From contig NZ_JAHBRX010000001.1 of the NCBI RefSeq assembly GCF_018398335.1, forward strand, positions 2,232,001-2,296,000: DNA of 64,000 nt, given 5' to 3'. Of this stretch, positions 33,237-41,856 are shown one piece after another. The position numbers and the translations under genes are program-made. The DNA comes from Chelatococcus sp. HY11. Lineage in GTDB: Bacteria > Pseudomonadota > Alphaproteobacteria > Rhizobiales > Beijerinckiaceae. The notes below the pieces were generated by a model. That model was not told the DNA's origin, made no database searches, and worked only from the letters and a program-made list of their open reading frames with translations. Each line of letters begins with the position of its first letter. Positions within the stretch are counted from its first letter, which is position 1.

Positions 33237-33602
33237 CTATCCCCGCTTGTCCTTGAGATAGTCGACCAGACCGACATGCGTGAACTGGTCGAATTCCTCG
33301 GCTGCCTCAGTGAAGCGGTCCTGCATGGCGAGGAGCGCTCGCACGAGCTGGGCCGATTCCTGCGGGACGCCGAGACGCATCCAGGCATCAATGGTGCGGA
33401 TCGGCAGTCCCACCGCATGGCCGAAGGCATGAACCGAGGGATAGCCGAGGGCAAGCGCCGCCGCTTCGAGTTCGGCAGGGGCCATGCGCGGCTCCAGCGC
33501 ATGGGCGTGGATACGATCAAGCACATGACGGATGTCGCGCGGTTGGAAACCGAAAGCACGGTCGACGATCCTTCCGAGATCAGGCGGAAAATGGCTGGGC
33601 AT
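33237..33602 (-). CDS. Hypothetical protein, possible helix-turn-helix
   Basis: A 121-residue soluble, largely helical protein I do not recognise. The segment A-F-G-H-A-V-G-L-P-I-R-T-I-D-A-W-M-R-L-G-V-P (about 60-81) has the spacing of a helix-turn-helix with a tryptophan in the recognition helix, as in some small phage-type or antitoxin DNA-binding proteins. AAGGA lies 8 nt before the ATG and codon use looks like its neighbours. It stands alone between a repeat element and the MBL-fold gene on the same strand; the 124-bp gap makes co-transcription uncertain. Confidence 0.65.
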   Translation of the reverse strand: MPSHFPPDLGRIVDRAFGFQPRDIRHVLDRIHAHALEPRMAPAELEAAALALGYPSVHAFGHAVGLPIRTIDAWMRLGVPQESAQLVRALLAMQDRFTEAAEEFDQFTHVGLVDYLKDKRG

Positions 33603-33726
33603 CGGTTGTTCCTTCCGCGTCGGGCCGTCGAGCCAAGCCGCGACAGACGGATTTGCTCGCGCTGGCCTGACCTGAGTTTAGCTGGCCTGGACCACGCGTT
33701 AAAGAGCGCTCAGCGCAAGGCTCCCG

Positions 33727-34881
33727 TTACAGCGTTATGAGATCGCCGGTGCGGGCTTCCGGATCAAGCGTCGGCAGGCGGCCGGCCATGGCGACGAGCC
33801 CGGACCGGTCGCAGGAATGGCCGAGGCTGAGGCGCGCGCCGCTCGCCGTGACGATGGCAAGGTTCTCAGACCATGTCGGATGCGTCGGCAGGCGCAGCCA
33901 GTCCGCCTGTCCGGCCTGGCGGATAGCATGCGCCGGGCTTGCCGCCGGCACATGTCCGGTGAACAGGATCGGCAACCCGTCCCCCGCGGCGCGCGGCAGA
34001 TGATCCGCCGCCGGCCCGCCGAGGCCCATGGCATCGTGAGTCAGGAGTGGTCGATCGGGCCAGCTCTCGCCTTCACTCCAGTTGACGGCTTCTTCGAGCT
34101 TGCCGGCTAGCCCGGCCTGCAGCCCCGGCCAGAGCCAGCGCGCGTCGGCGATCTGGGCCTTGAGCGCATCGCGCAGGCCCGGCGCCAGAGCGAGCGGCGG
34201 AAGCAGGGCGAGCAGTTCGAGCGAGCGGCCGGAGAGCGGCACCGGCAGAAGGCAGCGCGGATGCGCGGCGACCCAGTCGACGACGGCTTCGGACCGCACG
34301 GCCGCTGGCACGTCATCATCGCCATAGGACGCGTCGAAGAGCACCACGTCGGCGGGCGGTGGCGCGTCATAGGCGAAAACGCTGCTCTTCGGCACGACGT
34401 CGCCGCAATAGAGCACCCGCTGCCCTTCTCCGGTGACGAGGCACCAGACGCCGCCGACCACATGGCCATTGCGCCCGGTGGTGATGGTAAGATCGCCGAT
34501 CGCGAACGCCTCGCCCGGCACGATGAGCGAGATCGGCGCGGCCAGGGCGAGGGCCGCGTCAGTGGGTTCGGCATAGTCCCTGAGGCAGGCAGGCATATCG
34601 GCGCGCGTTTCAGCGGTCATCAGGATGCGTCCGCGAAAGCCGTGGCGAAGGCACCAGCCGAGGCCGCCGAGATGATCCTCGTGGGCGTGGGTGATGATGA
34701 GGGCATCGGCGGCGACCAGATCCGCCGGGCTGATGGCGGGATGGTAAGCGCGCTCCCAATCGGCGTCGCGGGGAGCATTGGTGTTGATGCCGACATCGAT
34801 GATCAGGCGTGTCGACGCGCTCTCGATGCCGAGGCTGGTACGGCCTTTCTCGCCGAAACCGCCGTAGAGCCTGAGCTTCAT
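33727..34881 (-). CDS. MBL-fold metallo-hydrolase (RNase J/CPSF-like core) coupled to an ABC operon
   Basis: A 384-residue metallo-beta-lactamase-fold protein. The metal motif is H65-x-H67-x-D69-H70 in THAHEDHLGG. Further ligands are probable in G-R-N-G-H-V-V-G-G, Y-C-G-D-V and the C-terminal G-H-S. The N-terminus (G-G-F-G-E-K-G-R-T-S-L-G-I-E) resembles RNase J and CPSF-type enzymes, but the RNase J C-terminal domain is absent. The ATG overlaps the ABC ATPase stop as ATGA and has a strong GGAGGGGGG leader. Co-translation with an importer suggests it hydrolyses the imported ligand or an ester of it rather than RNA; that is inference. Confidence 0.85.
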   Translation of the reverse strand: MKLRLYGGFGEKGRTSLGIESASTRLIIDVGINTNAPRDADWERAYHPAISPADLVAADALIITHAHEDHLGGLGWCLRHGFRGRILMTAETRADMPACLRDYAEPTDAALALAAPISLIVPGEAFAIGDLTITTGRNGHVVGGVWCLVTGEGQRVLYCGDVVPKSSVFAYDAPPPADVVLFDASYGDDDVPAAVRSEAVVDWVAAHPRCLLPVPLSGRSLELLALLPPLALAPGLRDALKAQIADARWLWPGLQAGLAGKLEEAVNWSEGESWPDRPLLTHDAMGLGGPAADHLPRAAGDGLPILFTGHVPAASPAHAIRQAGQADWLRLPTHPTWSENLAIVTASGARLSLGHSCDRSGLVAMAGRLPTLDPEARTGDLITL

Positions 34882-35972
34882 ACTGCCCCCCTCCCGCCCG
34901 TCGTCGGTATCGCCCAACCCTGTCCCGGCTTCACCGTGATGATGACGGCGTCGCCGATCTCGACGGTCGCCGGTTCCGGCACGTCGAGCGACAGGTTCGG
35001 ACCGCCCTCGGCCTCCACCGCCGCCTCGACGCGAAACAGGCCGCCGCGATAGACGACACGGGTGACGCGGCAGGCGAGTCCATCGCCTCCCGCGTTCGCC
35101 AAGGTGAGATCCCCCGCGCGCACGCACAATTCGCCCTGCCCGGCCGCGCGCTGGTCACGGGCACAGCGCAGCACCAGCTCGCGGCCGAACAGGCGCGCCC
35201 GTGCCCGTCCCGCCCCTTCGGGGAGGATATTGGTGAGCGGCAACACCATGCCGTGGCCTATAAAGGAGGCCACCATGGCGTTGGCCGGCTCGCGGTAGAG
35301 TTCACTCGGTGTGGCGAGCTGCATGAGGCGCCCATGGTCGATCACCGCGATGCGGTCGGCAAGCGCCATGGCCTCCGCCTGATCATGGGTGATGTAGATC
35401 ATCGTGTTGCCCGTGCGGCGGTGAAAGGCCGCGAACTCATCCTCCATGGCGGCGCGCAGGTGAACATCGAGATTGGCGAGCGGCTCGTCGAGCAGCACGA
35501 GTGATGGCGCCGCGACAAGGCAGCGGGCCAATGCCACGCGCTGGCGCTGGCCGCCGGAGAGGTTAGCGGGACGGCGATCCCCGAAGCCCACGAGATCGAC
35601 GAGCGCCAGGGCCTCCTCCACGCGCCGGCCCCTCTCCGCCGGAGATACCCCGGCGACGCGCAGGCTGTAGCCGACATTCTCCGCGACGCTCATATGCGGC
35701 CACAGCGCATAATTCTGAAAGACGATGCCGACCCGGCGCAACTCCGTCGCGACATGGGCGGCGGGTGACGAAACCACGCGCTCGCCGATGCGGATCGTCC
35801 CGCCGGTCACCTCGTCAAAGCCGGCGATCAGGCGCAGCAACGTCGTCTTGCCGCAGCCCGAGGGTCCTAGCACGGCGATGAACTCGCCATCGGCCGCATC
35901 GAGGCTGACCCGGTCGAGCGCCTTGAACGGCCCGAAGTCCTTCGTGACGGTGTCTATGGTCAGTCGCGCCAC
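34878..35972 (-). CDS. ABC transporter ATP-binding protein, Fe3+/2-aminoethylphosphonate (FbpC/PotA) type
   Basis: A 364-residue ATPase. Walker [10 protein letters not shown] (about 35-43), V-F-Q-N-Y-A-L-W-P-H-M, signature LSGGQRQR, Walker B LVLLDEPLANLDVHLR and H-loop I-T-H-D-Q-A-E-A are all present. The C-terminal TOBE-like region is R-rich. The GTG at 35972 overlaps the permease gene by 13 nt and has GGAG 8 nt upstream; the frame open to 36137 is inside the permease and not real. It is followed by the ATGA-coupled MBL-fold gene. Confidence 0.93.
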   Translation of the reverse strand: MARLTIDTVTKDFGPFKALDRVSLDAADGEFIAVLGPSGCGKTTLLRLIAGFDEVTGGTIRIGERVVSSPAAHVATELRRVGIVFQNYALWPHMSVAENVGYSLRVAGVSPAERGRRVEEALALVDLVGFGDRRPANLSGGQRQRVALARCLVAAPSLVLLDEPLANLDVHLRAAMEDEFAAFHRRTGNTMIYITHDQAEAMALADRIAVIDHGRLMQLATPSELYREPANAMVASFIGHGMVLPLTNILPEGAGRARARLFGRELVLRCARDQRAAGQGELCVRAGDLTLANAGGDGLACRVTRVVYRGGLFRVEAAVEAEGGPNLSLDVPEPATVEIGDAVIITVKPGQGWAIPTTGGRGAV

Positions 35973-37666
35973 GGCAGGACTCCAGGGGGGATACGCTTGG
36001 CGAAGACGAGCGTCGCCAGCATCAGGGCCAGCGTGACCAGCACGGTGAGCATGGCGACCGCCGCCGCGTAGTTGGAATCGCCCGCCTGCTCGAAGGAAAA
36101 GACGATGACGCCGAGTGTCTCGGAGCCGGATGACCACAACAGGGCCGAGACGGTGAGCTCATTGAAGGCCGTGAGGAAGACCAGCAACGCGCCCGCCGTC
36201 GCGGCCGGCGCAACGAGCGGGAAGATCACGGTGCGTAGCCGGTAGACGAGGCCGGCGCCGGCCACCTGCGCCGCCTCCTCCAGCGCGCGGTCCACCTGAT
36301 GATAGCCCGACATGGCCGGGCGCAGGCCAAGCACGAGGAAGCGCGCGAGATAGGCGAAGAGGATGATCCAGACGGTGCCGTAGAGGCTCACGCCGAGGAC
36401 GGGCAGCGGCTTGAGGAAGATCAGGATCGCCGCGATGGCCAGCACCACGCCCGGCAGGGCATAGGGTAGTTCCACGATGACGTTCAGCGCGCGCAGGATG
36501 GGAGAGCGCCGCCATACGAGGAAATAGCCGAGCGGCACGGACAGGAGCATGATGACGACCGCCGCGACGGCTGACAGCGAGAAGCTGTTGACGAAGGCGC
36601 GCTTGGCCGCCGCGTGCTCGAACAGCACGAAGGCATAGTTGGCGAGCGTCGCGGTGGTCGCATTGAGCGGCACACCGAACGCCGGCACCAGCGATGTCAG
36701 GAACAGCCCGACCATCGGCAGGACGAGCACGACAAGCGCGATCCCCCACAGCGCGGCCTCGACGGGAAGCCGCCAGCGCCCCAGCGGGAAAGGCCGCGCG
36801 GCGATGGATGTCGTGGTGATGCGGAAGTCACGCCGGCGCACCATGACGTCCTGCAAAAGTATACCCGCCATGGCGATGACGCCGATGAGCATGGACAGAA
36901 CCGCCACCTCCGACAGGACTGACGGCCCGAGGCCCGAGAGGCGCTGATAGATCAGGGTTGGAAGAACGACATAGCGGCCGGGAATGCCGAGAAAGGCGGG
37001 GATGCCGAAATTGCCGATCGAGGAGACGAAGGCGAGCGCTGTGCCCGCGACCAGCCCCGGCGTCATCAGCGGCAGGATGATGGTGCGCAGGATGAAGAAG
37101 CGGCCGGCGCCGGCCGCCCGCGCGGCCTCGGTGAGTTCGCGCGGCAGGCTGCGCAGGCCGGCGCGCAGCGTCAGGAAGACGAGCGGCGCATATTGGATGC
37201 CGAGGAGCAGAATGATGCCCTCGCGCGAATAGAGGGGGTTGCGCGCGCCGATGGGCGGGGCAAGGCCAAGGAGCTTGAGCAGCGGGCTCGCCGGCCCGAC
37301 CACCTGCAGCCAGGCGAGCGCGGTGACCTGCGGTGCGATCATCAGCGGCAGCACGAAGCACAGCACGAAGGCGTTGCGGCCGCGCATGTCGGTGAGCGCG
37401 ACGACAAGGGCCACGACGCCGCCGAGGATCACGGCGATCACCGTGCCGCCAATGGCGGTTTCGAGGCTATGGAGGGTGGCGGTCCAGGTATTGGCGCTGT
37501 CGAGGGTGGCGGTGAGGGCCTTGAACGAGGGCACGCCGCCCGGCGCGAAGGCCTCAAACAGAAGCCGCGCCAGCGGCATCAGGGACAGGAGCCCGATGAC
37601 GACGCAAAGCGCGGCGAAGAGAATGCGATCCTGGCGACGTCCCGAATTGTCCGCAACCAGGCTCAT
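35960..37666 (-). CDS. Fused two-domain ABC permease, FbpB/AfuB type
   Basis: A 568-residue inner-membrane protein carrying two permease halves in one chain, as usual for ferric-ion (FbpB/SfuB) and some phosphonate importers. Each half has about six helices. EAA loops are L-T-E-A-A-R-A-A-G-A (about 180-189) and L-E-E-A-A-Q-V-A-G-A (about 453-462). The GGAGAGG leader is about 12 nt before the ATG. It sits between the binding-protein gene (28 nt upstream) and the overlapping ATPase gene. Confidence 0.94.
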   Translation of the reverse strand: MSLVADNSGRRQDRILFAALCVVIGLLSLMPLARLLFEAFAPGGVPSFKALTATLDSANTWTATLHSLETAIGGTVIAVILGGVVALVVALTDMRGRNAFVLCFVLPLMIAPQVTALAWLQVVGPASPLLKLLGLAPPIGARNPLYSREGIILLLGIQYAPLVFLTLRAGLRSLPRELTEAARAAGAGRFFILRTIILPLMTPGLVAGTALAFVSSIGNFGIPAFLGIPGRYVVLPTLIYQRLSGLGPSVLSEVAVLSMLIGVIAMAGILLQDVMVRRRDFRITTTSIAARPFPLGRWRLPVEAALWGIALVVLVLPMVGLFLTSLVPAFGVPLNATTATLANYAFVLFEHAAAKRAFVNSFSLSAVAAVVIMLLSVPLGYFLVWRRSPILRALNVIVELPYALPGVVLAIAAILIFLKPLPVLGVSLYGTVWIILFAYLARFLVLGLRPAMSGYHQVDRALEEAAQVAGAGLVYRLRTVIFPLVAPAATAGALLVFLTAFNELTVSALLWSSGSETLGVIVFSFEQAGDSNYAAAVAMLTVLVTLALMLATLVFAKRIPPGVLPWRD

Positions 37667-37694
37667 GAACGAAAAGCGCCTCTCCAGTTGCCGG

Positions 37695-38687
37695 TCAGCC
37701 GCCGAACATGTCGGCGAAGCGCTTCTTATCGGCTTCGGTCGTGGAGAGCACGGCCTGAATGTCGATCGGCATCAGCTTGATCTCGGTGCCCTCCGGCAGC
37801 CATGACGGATTTGGGATGCCTTCCTTGGCCGGGATGTAGCCCTGCGACACCGCGAGTTTCTGGCCATCGTCGGACAGGATGAAATCGATGAAGGCCTTGG
37901 CCGCCTCGGGGTTCTTGGTGGCCTTGAGGATGGCGACCGGCTCGGTGACGGCCGGGGCGCCCTCCTTCGGGAAGACGAACTCCACCGGCGAGCCCTTGGC
38001 CTTGGCATTGAGAGCCATGAAGTCGACAAGCACGCCATAGGCCTTTTCGCCGCCGGCGACGGACTTGAGCACGGCGCCGTTGCCACGGACAGTGACGGCG
38101 TCGTTCGTCTTCAAGCCATCGAAGAACTTCCAGCCCAGGTCGGGACGCGCGGCGAAAGCCGACAGCATGATCGCGGCGGCGCCCGAATAGAGCGGGCTCG
38201 GCGCGACGATCTGGCCCTTCAGCGCCGGATCGGCGAGATCGGTCCAGGAGGTCGGCTTCTTGGCGGCAGCCGTGTTGTAGGCGATGCCGGTCGTGATCAG
38301 CTTGGAGCCGAAATAGGTCTTGTCCTTGTCGAAAGAGCCCGCGCGAAGGCCATCGACCTTGGCCGCGTCATATTTCATGAGGCGATCGTCGCGCTTCAGG
38401 GCCTCCATGGAGACAGCATCAGCGATCAGCAGGACATCGGCGCCCGGTTGGCCACCGGCAAACTCGGCAGCGAGCTTGGACATCACCTCGACGGTGCCGG
38501 AGCGAAAAATGTCGACCTCGACATTCGGGTAGGCCTTCTTGAAGGCTTCAACCGTCTTGGCCGCGTCGGCATCCGGCTGCGACGTATAGAGCGTGATCTT
38601 GCCCGACTGGGCCGAGGCGGTTCCAAGGCCCAACGCCAGGGAGCAGACAGCGACGGCCGCGAACAGGGCCGGAAATCTCAGCGACAT
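37695..38687 (-). CDS. Fe3+/2-aminoethylphosphonate-type ABC transporter solute-binding protein
   Basis: A 330-residue periplasmic protein of the FbpA/AfuA/PhnS class. Signal peptide with cleavage after T-A-S-A near residue 26; then I-T-L-Y-T-S-Q-P-D-A-D (about 31-41). The C-terminal half contains A-I-L-K-A-T-K-N-P-E-A-A-K-A-F-I-D-F-I-L-S. The usual paired tyrosines of ferric-binding proteins are not evident where expected, so an organic ligand such as a phosphonate or phosphate ester is at least as likely as iron. GGGAGA stands 6 nt before the ATG. First gene of the operon 38687-33727. Confidence 0.9.
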   Translation of the reverse strand: MSLRFPALFAAVAVCSLALGLGTASAQSGKITLYTSQPDADAAKTVEAFKKAYPNVEVDIFRSGTVEVMSKLAAEFAGGQPGADVLLIADAVSMEALKRDDRLMKYDAAKVDGLRAGSFDKDKTYFGSKLITTGIAYNTAAAKKPTSWTDLADPALKGQIVAPSPLYSGAAAIMLSAFAARPDLGWKFFDGLKTNDAVTVRGNGAVLKSVAGGEKAYGVLVDFMALNAKAKGSPVEFVFPKEGAPAVTEPVAILKATKNPEAAKAFIDFILSDDGQKLAVSQGYIPAKEGIPNPSWLPEGTEIKLMPIDIQAVLSTTEADKKRFADMFGG

Positions 38688-39049
38688 GGATATCTCCCGT
38701 CATGATCGTGCCGCCTTATACGGCGTTTCGCATTACAGTTTGGCGACAGTCATCAGCTTGTCATTCAAGCCAAGGTGAGAATGGGGATTGGCGCTGAAAC
38801 AGCCCGGTGATCGTCAACACCTAGCGGGTTTATACGGCGGTCTCCAGACCAATCGGCGCGAGACGCTCATTTGCGCCGGCTGAACATGCAGCTTGCACGA
38901 CACCGGCTTTGCGTTGCCCTGCCCGTCGTGCCATGGCTGTGCTAAGCACGCAGGCCAACAGGGCCCGTCGGTCCGCGGCTGCGGATCACGGCATGCACGG
39001 ACAAGGTGCGGACGCATACAAGGTGTAGACGGCATACAAGGCTAGACGC
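38688..39049. other. Divergent intergenic region with triplicated leader unit
   Basis: A 362-bp divergent promoter region. No gene is supported. The last 50 bp (39001-39051) hold three imperfect tandem copies of a 16-18 bp unit running into the start codon of the next gene. Nothing recognisable was found in 38700-39000. Confidence 0.5.
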
Positions 39050-39051
39050 AT
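39001..39051 (+). repeat. Three tandem copies of ACAAGG..GACG(G)CAT at a translation start
   Basis: ACAAGGTGCGGACGCAT (39001-39017), ACAAGGTGTAGACGGCAT (39018-39035) and ACAAGGCTAGACGCAT (39036-39051) follow each other directly. Each unit has an AAGG that can act as a ribosome-binding site; only the third is followed by ATG. Confidence 0.8.
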
Positions 39052-40411
39052 GGGAAGCGCCATGGGGAGTGTCATGATCACGGGCAGAGCGGGAAAGCAG
39101 GGCGGCAGCAACGCGGACCTCACGACGGATCTGGCGAGACGCCAGGCCGAGGGACGGCCTGTACGCGTTGGCCTGATCGGCGCCGGCGAAATGGGCACAG
39201 ACATCGTAACCCAGGTCTCATTGATGCCCGGCATCGAGATCGCCGTACTCGCCGAGACGCGGACCGACCATGCCTGGCAGGCGCTCGACGTCGCGGGCCT
39301 TTCGCGCGACACGGCGCGGGCCGCCGACGGCAAGGGCGCCGTCGAGGATGCCATCCGCGCCGGCCGCATGGCCATCACCGGGGACGGCACGCTCGCCTGT
39401 ACCGCCGACCAGGTGGACGTGATCATCGACGCGACCGGCAACCCCGGCGTCGGGGCCGAGCTCGCGATGACCGCCATGCGCCACGGCAAGCATGTGGTGA
39501 TGATGAATGTAGAGGCCGACGTCACCGTCGGCGCTTCCCTGCGGCGCGCGGCCGAAGAGGCGGGCGTCCTCTATTCGCTGGGCGCCGGCGATGAGCCATC
39601 GGCCGCCATGGAACTCATCCGCTTCGCGCAGAGCCTCGGCTATCCGATCATCGCGGCGGGCAAGGGCAAGAACAACCCGCTCAAATTCGATGCGAAGCCC
39701 GCCGAATATGTCGAGGAGGCCACCCGCCGCAACATGAACCCACGCATGCTCGTGGAGTTCGTCGACGGCTCCAAGACGATGATCGAGATGGCGGCCATCG
39801 CCAACGCCACCGGCCTTGTGCCGGACAGGCCCGGCATGCATGGACCGGCCGCGACCGTGCCGGATCTCGCCAGGACGCTCATCCCCATCGAGGATGGTGG
39901 CGTCCTGTCGCGCACGGGCGTCGTCGATTACTCCGTTGGCAAGGGTGTCGCCCCCGGTGTGTTCGTGGTGGTGAAGGCTCCGCACCCGCGCATCCACGAG
40001 CGCATGCGCGACCTCAAGATGGGGGATGGGCCCTATTTCACCTTCATGCGCCCCTATCATCTCACGAGCCTCGAGGTGCCACTGACGGCCGCCTCGCTCG
40101 TGCTGCATCATCAGCCCCATATGGTGCCGCTGGAGCGGCCGGTGGCGGAAGTCGGCGCGCTCGCCAAGGAGGACCTCGCCCCGGGCGTCACACTCGGCAA
40201 GATCGGCGAGGATCACTATCGCGGCTGGATCACCACCGTCGGCGCCGCGCGCGAAGACCGTCTCCTGCCGGTCGGGCTCGCCGAACGCGCTGTCGTGACG
40301 CGAGCGATCAAGGCCGGTGAATACCTGACCTATGACAATTGCCGGCCGGACGAGACCATGGAGATCGTCAAGCTGCGTCGCCGTCAGGATGATCTGCTCG
40401 GCACAGGTTGA
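39050..40411 (+). CDS. NAD(P)-dependent dehydrogenase with C-terminal SAF domain (COG4091, homoserine dehydrogenase-like)
   Basis: A 453-residue cytoplasmic protein. The Rossmann motif V-G-L-I-G-A-G-E-M-G is at about residues 39-48, and D-A-T-G-N-P-G-V-G near 127. A dimer domain has L-V-E-F-V-D-G-S-K-T. The C-terminal SAF-type beta domain contains A-P-G-V-T-L-G-K and A-I-K-A-G-E-Y-L-T-Y-D-N-C. Relatives act in sugar-acid or polyol catabolism or as oxidoreductases of unknown substrate. Three in-frame ATGs (39050, 39062, 39074) form a 12-bp tandem repeat, and the first has AAGG 8-10 nt upstream. It is divergent from the ABC-MBL operon and may share its regulation. Confidence 0.88.
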   Translation: MGSAMGSVMITGRAGKQGGSNADLTTDLARRQAEGRPVRVGLIGAGEMGTDIVTQVSLMPGIEIAVLAETRTDHAWQALDVAGLSRDTARAADGKGAVEDAIRAGRMAITGDGTLACTADQVDVIIDATGNPGVGAELAMTAMRHGKHVVMMNVEADVTVGASLRRAAEEAGVLYSLGAGDEPSAAMELIRFAQSLGYPIIAAGKGKNNPLKFDAKPAEYVEEATRRNMNPRMLVEFVDGSKTMIEMAAIANATGLVPDRPGMHGPAATVPDLARTLIPIEDGGVLSRTGVVDYSVGKGVAPGVFVVVKAPHPRIHERMRDLKMGDGPYFTFMRPYHLTSLEVPLTAASLVLHHQPHMVPLERPVAEVGALAKEDLAPGVTLGKIGEDHYRGWITTVGAAREDRLLPVGLAERAVVTRAIKAGEYLTYDNCRPDETMEIVKLRRRQDDLLGTG

Positions 40412-40470
40412 GGCCATTCCCTCGCCTCCCCGCAAAAAAAATCTCCGCCCCACGGGATTAGAAGGCGGGG

Positions 40471-41088
40471 ATGCTTCGTATATGGGGCATGACGCGCGAT
40501 ACCAACCGCATGAACGTCCTCAGCCTGTTGCCGGCGCTCCGGCGCTATGCCCGCGCGCTCACGCGGGACGCGGCGAGCGCCGAGGACCTCGTGCATGACA
40601 CGCTGGTCAAGGCTTACGAAAAGAAGGGCAGCTTCCGCCCGGGCCGTAACCTGCGCACGTGGCTTTTCTCCATCCTGCATAACCATTTCGTCGACGGATT
40701 GCGCAAGACCCGCGCCGACACCTTGCGCATCGCCGGCGCCGCCGAGACGGCCGAAACCGTCGTTCCACCCGTTCAGGAGCATTCCGTGCGCCTGGCGCAG
40801 GTGCGGCAGGCCTTCATGGCCTTGCCAGATGAACAGCGCATGGCGCTCCACCTCGTCGCCATCGAGGGTATGAGCTACCAGGAGGCCGCGATGACGCTCG
40901 GCATCCCCGTGGGCACGCTGATGTCGCGCCTCGGCCGGGCAAGGGCCACCCTGCGCGGTTTCGAGGAGGGCGAGCAGTCAGCGGACAAGGCCATCCCCTC
41001 CGAAGGCAAGAGCCGCGGCGCCCCGGCAACGCCGGGACGCACTGATCATCTGCGCGTAGTGGGAGGAACAGATGATTCGACCCATTGA
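40471..41088 (+). CDS. ECF-type RNA polymerase sigma factor
   Basis: A 205-residue sigma-70-family factor. Region 2 (about 20-85) shows L-P-A-L-R-R-Y-A-R-A-L-T-R-D, A-E-D-L-V-H-D-T-L-V-K-A and R-T-W-L-F-S-I-L-H-N. Region 4 (about 110-165) shows L-P-D-E-Q-R-M-A-L-H-L and Y-Q-E-A-A-M-T-L-G-I-P-V-G-T-L-M-S-R-L. It ends in a 40-residue polar tail. ATG 40471 has AAGG 5 nt upstream; 40489 and 40510 are alternatives. The downstream gene, overlapping by 17 nt, encodes a membrane anti-sigma factor, as in ECF26-type pairs. It is not the EcfG general-stress factor, because no NepR or PhyR gene is near. Confidence 0.92.
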   Translation: MLRIWGMTRDTNRMNVLSLLPALRRYARALTRDAASAEDLVHDTLVKAYEKKGSFRPGRNLRTWLFSILHNHFVDGLRKTRADTLRIAGAAETAETVVPPVQEHSVRLAQVRQAFMALPDEQRMALHLVAIEGMSYQEAAMTLGIPVGTLMSRLGRARATLRGFEEGEQSADKAIPSEGKSRGAPATPGRTDHLRVVGGTDDSTH

Positions 41089-41833
41089 CCCGGTCACGAC
41101 CTATGACCTCAACGCCTATGTGGACGGCCAGCTCGATATGCACCGCCGCATCGAGGTGGAGGATCATCTGGCGCGGCATCCCGAGACCGCCGCGCGGGTG
41201 ATGGCCGACATGCGCACCCGCGACGAACTCCGTCTCGCCTTCGCGGAGCATTCCTCCCTGGCTCGGCCCCAGACCACGGAGACAGCACGACGACTGGAGC
41301 GAGGCCTCGCAAGGGCCCGGGCACTAAGCCGCCTGCGTCGCTTCGCGACCGCGGCCGTCATCGCCGCCGCAGGCTGGATTGCCCACGCCGAGGTCACCGG
41401 CTCGTCGAGCACGGCCGCCCCCATACCGGCGGCCTTCGTGGATGACGCGGTCAAGGCCCACCGGATCGAGGCCGCCCGGATGGCCATGGCGGCCGCTCCA
41501 CCGACCGCGACCTATGATCCTGCCGCGATCCGCGCCTCGACGGCGCTCGCCATGCCGATCCTGCCGGCCGGCTGGCGCGTCCTCGATATCCAGATCCTTC
41601 CCGCCGCTGCCGGCTCCAGCGTCGAGATCGTCTTCGACGCCGAGGATCTCGGGCGTGTCTCGCTTTTCGCGGCACGCGCGGACAGCTTCGCCGTCGTCGC
41701 GCCGGCGACGGCCCAGCGCAACACCGAAACGGTCGCCTATTGGCAGATGGGTGACATGGCCTATGCGCTGACCGGCCCCGCTGACCGCGAACTCGTCGCG
41801 GCGGCGCGGACGCTGGCCAACGCCCTTTATTGA
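41072..41833 (+). CDS. Membrane-anchored anti-sigma factor
   Basis: A 253-residue protein. The cytoplasmic anti-sigma domain (about 1-80) has D-L-N-A-Y-V-D-G-Q-L-D and V-E-D-H-L-A-R-H-P-E. One weak membrane helix (about 89-107) and a periplasmic domain with no known motif follow. It overlaps the sigma gene by 17 nt, so the two are co-translated. It should hold the ECF sigma factor inactive until an envelope or oxidative signal arrives. The zinc-binding H-x3-C-x2-C motif is absent. Confidence 0.88.
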   Translation: MIRPIDPVTTYDLNAYVDGQLDMHRRIEVEDHLARHPETAARVMADMRTRDELRLAFAEHSSLARPQTTETARRLERGLARARALSRLRRFATAAVIAAAGWIAHAEVTGSSSTAAPIPAAFVDDAVKAHRIEAARMAMAAAPPTATYDPAAIRASTALAMPILPAGWRVLDIQILPAAAGSSVEIVFDAEDLGRVSLFAARADSFAVVAPATAQRNTETVAYWQMGDMAYALTGPADRELVAAARTLANALY

Positions 41834-41856
41834 TCGGTTACCAGGAGACAACCGGA

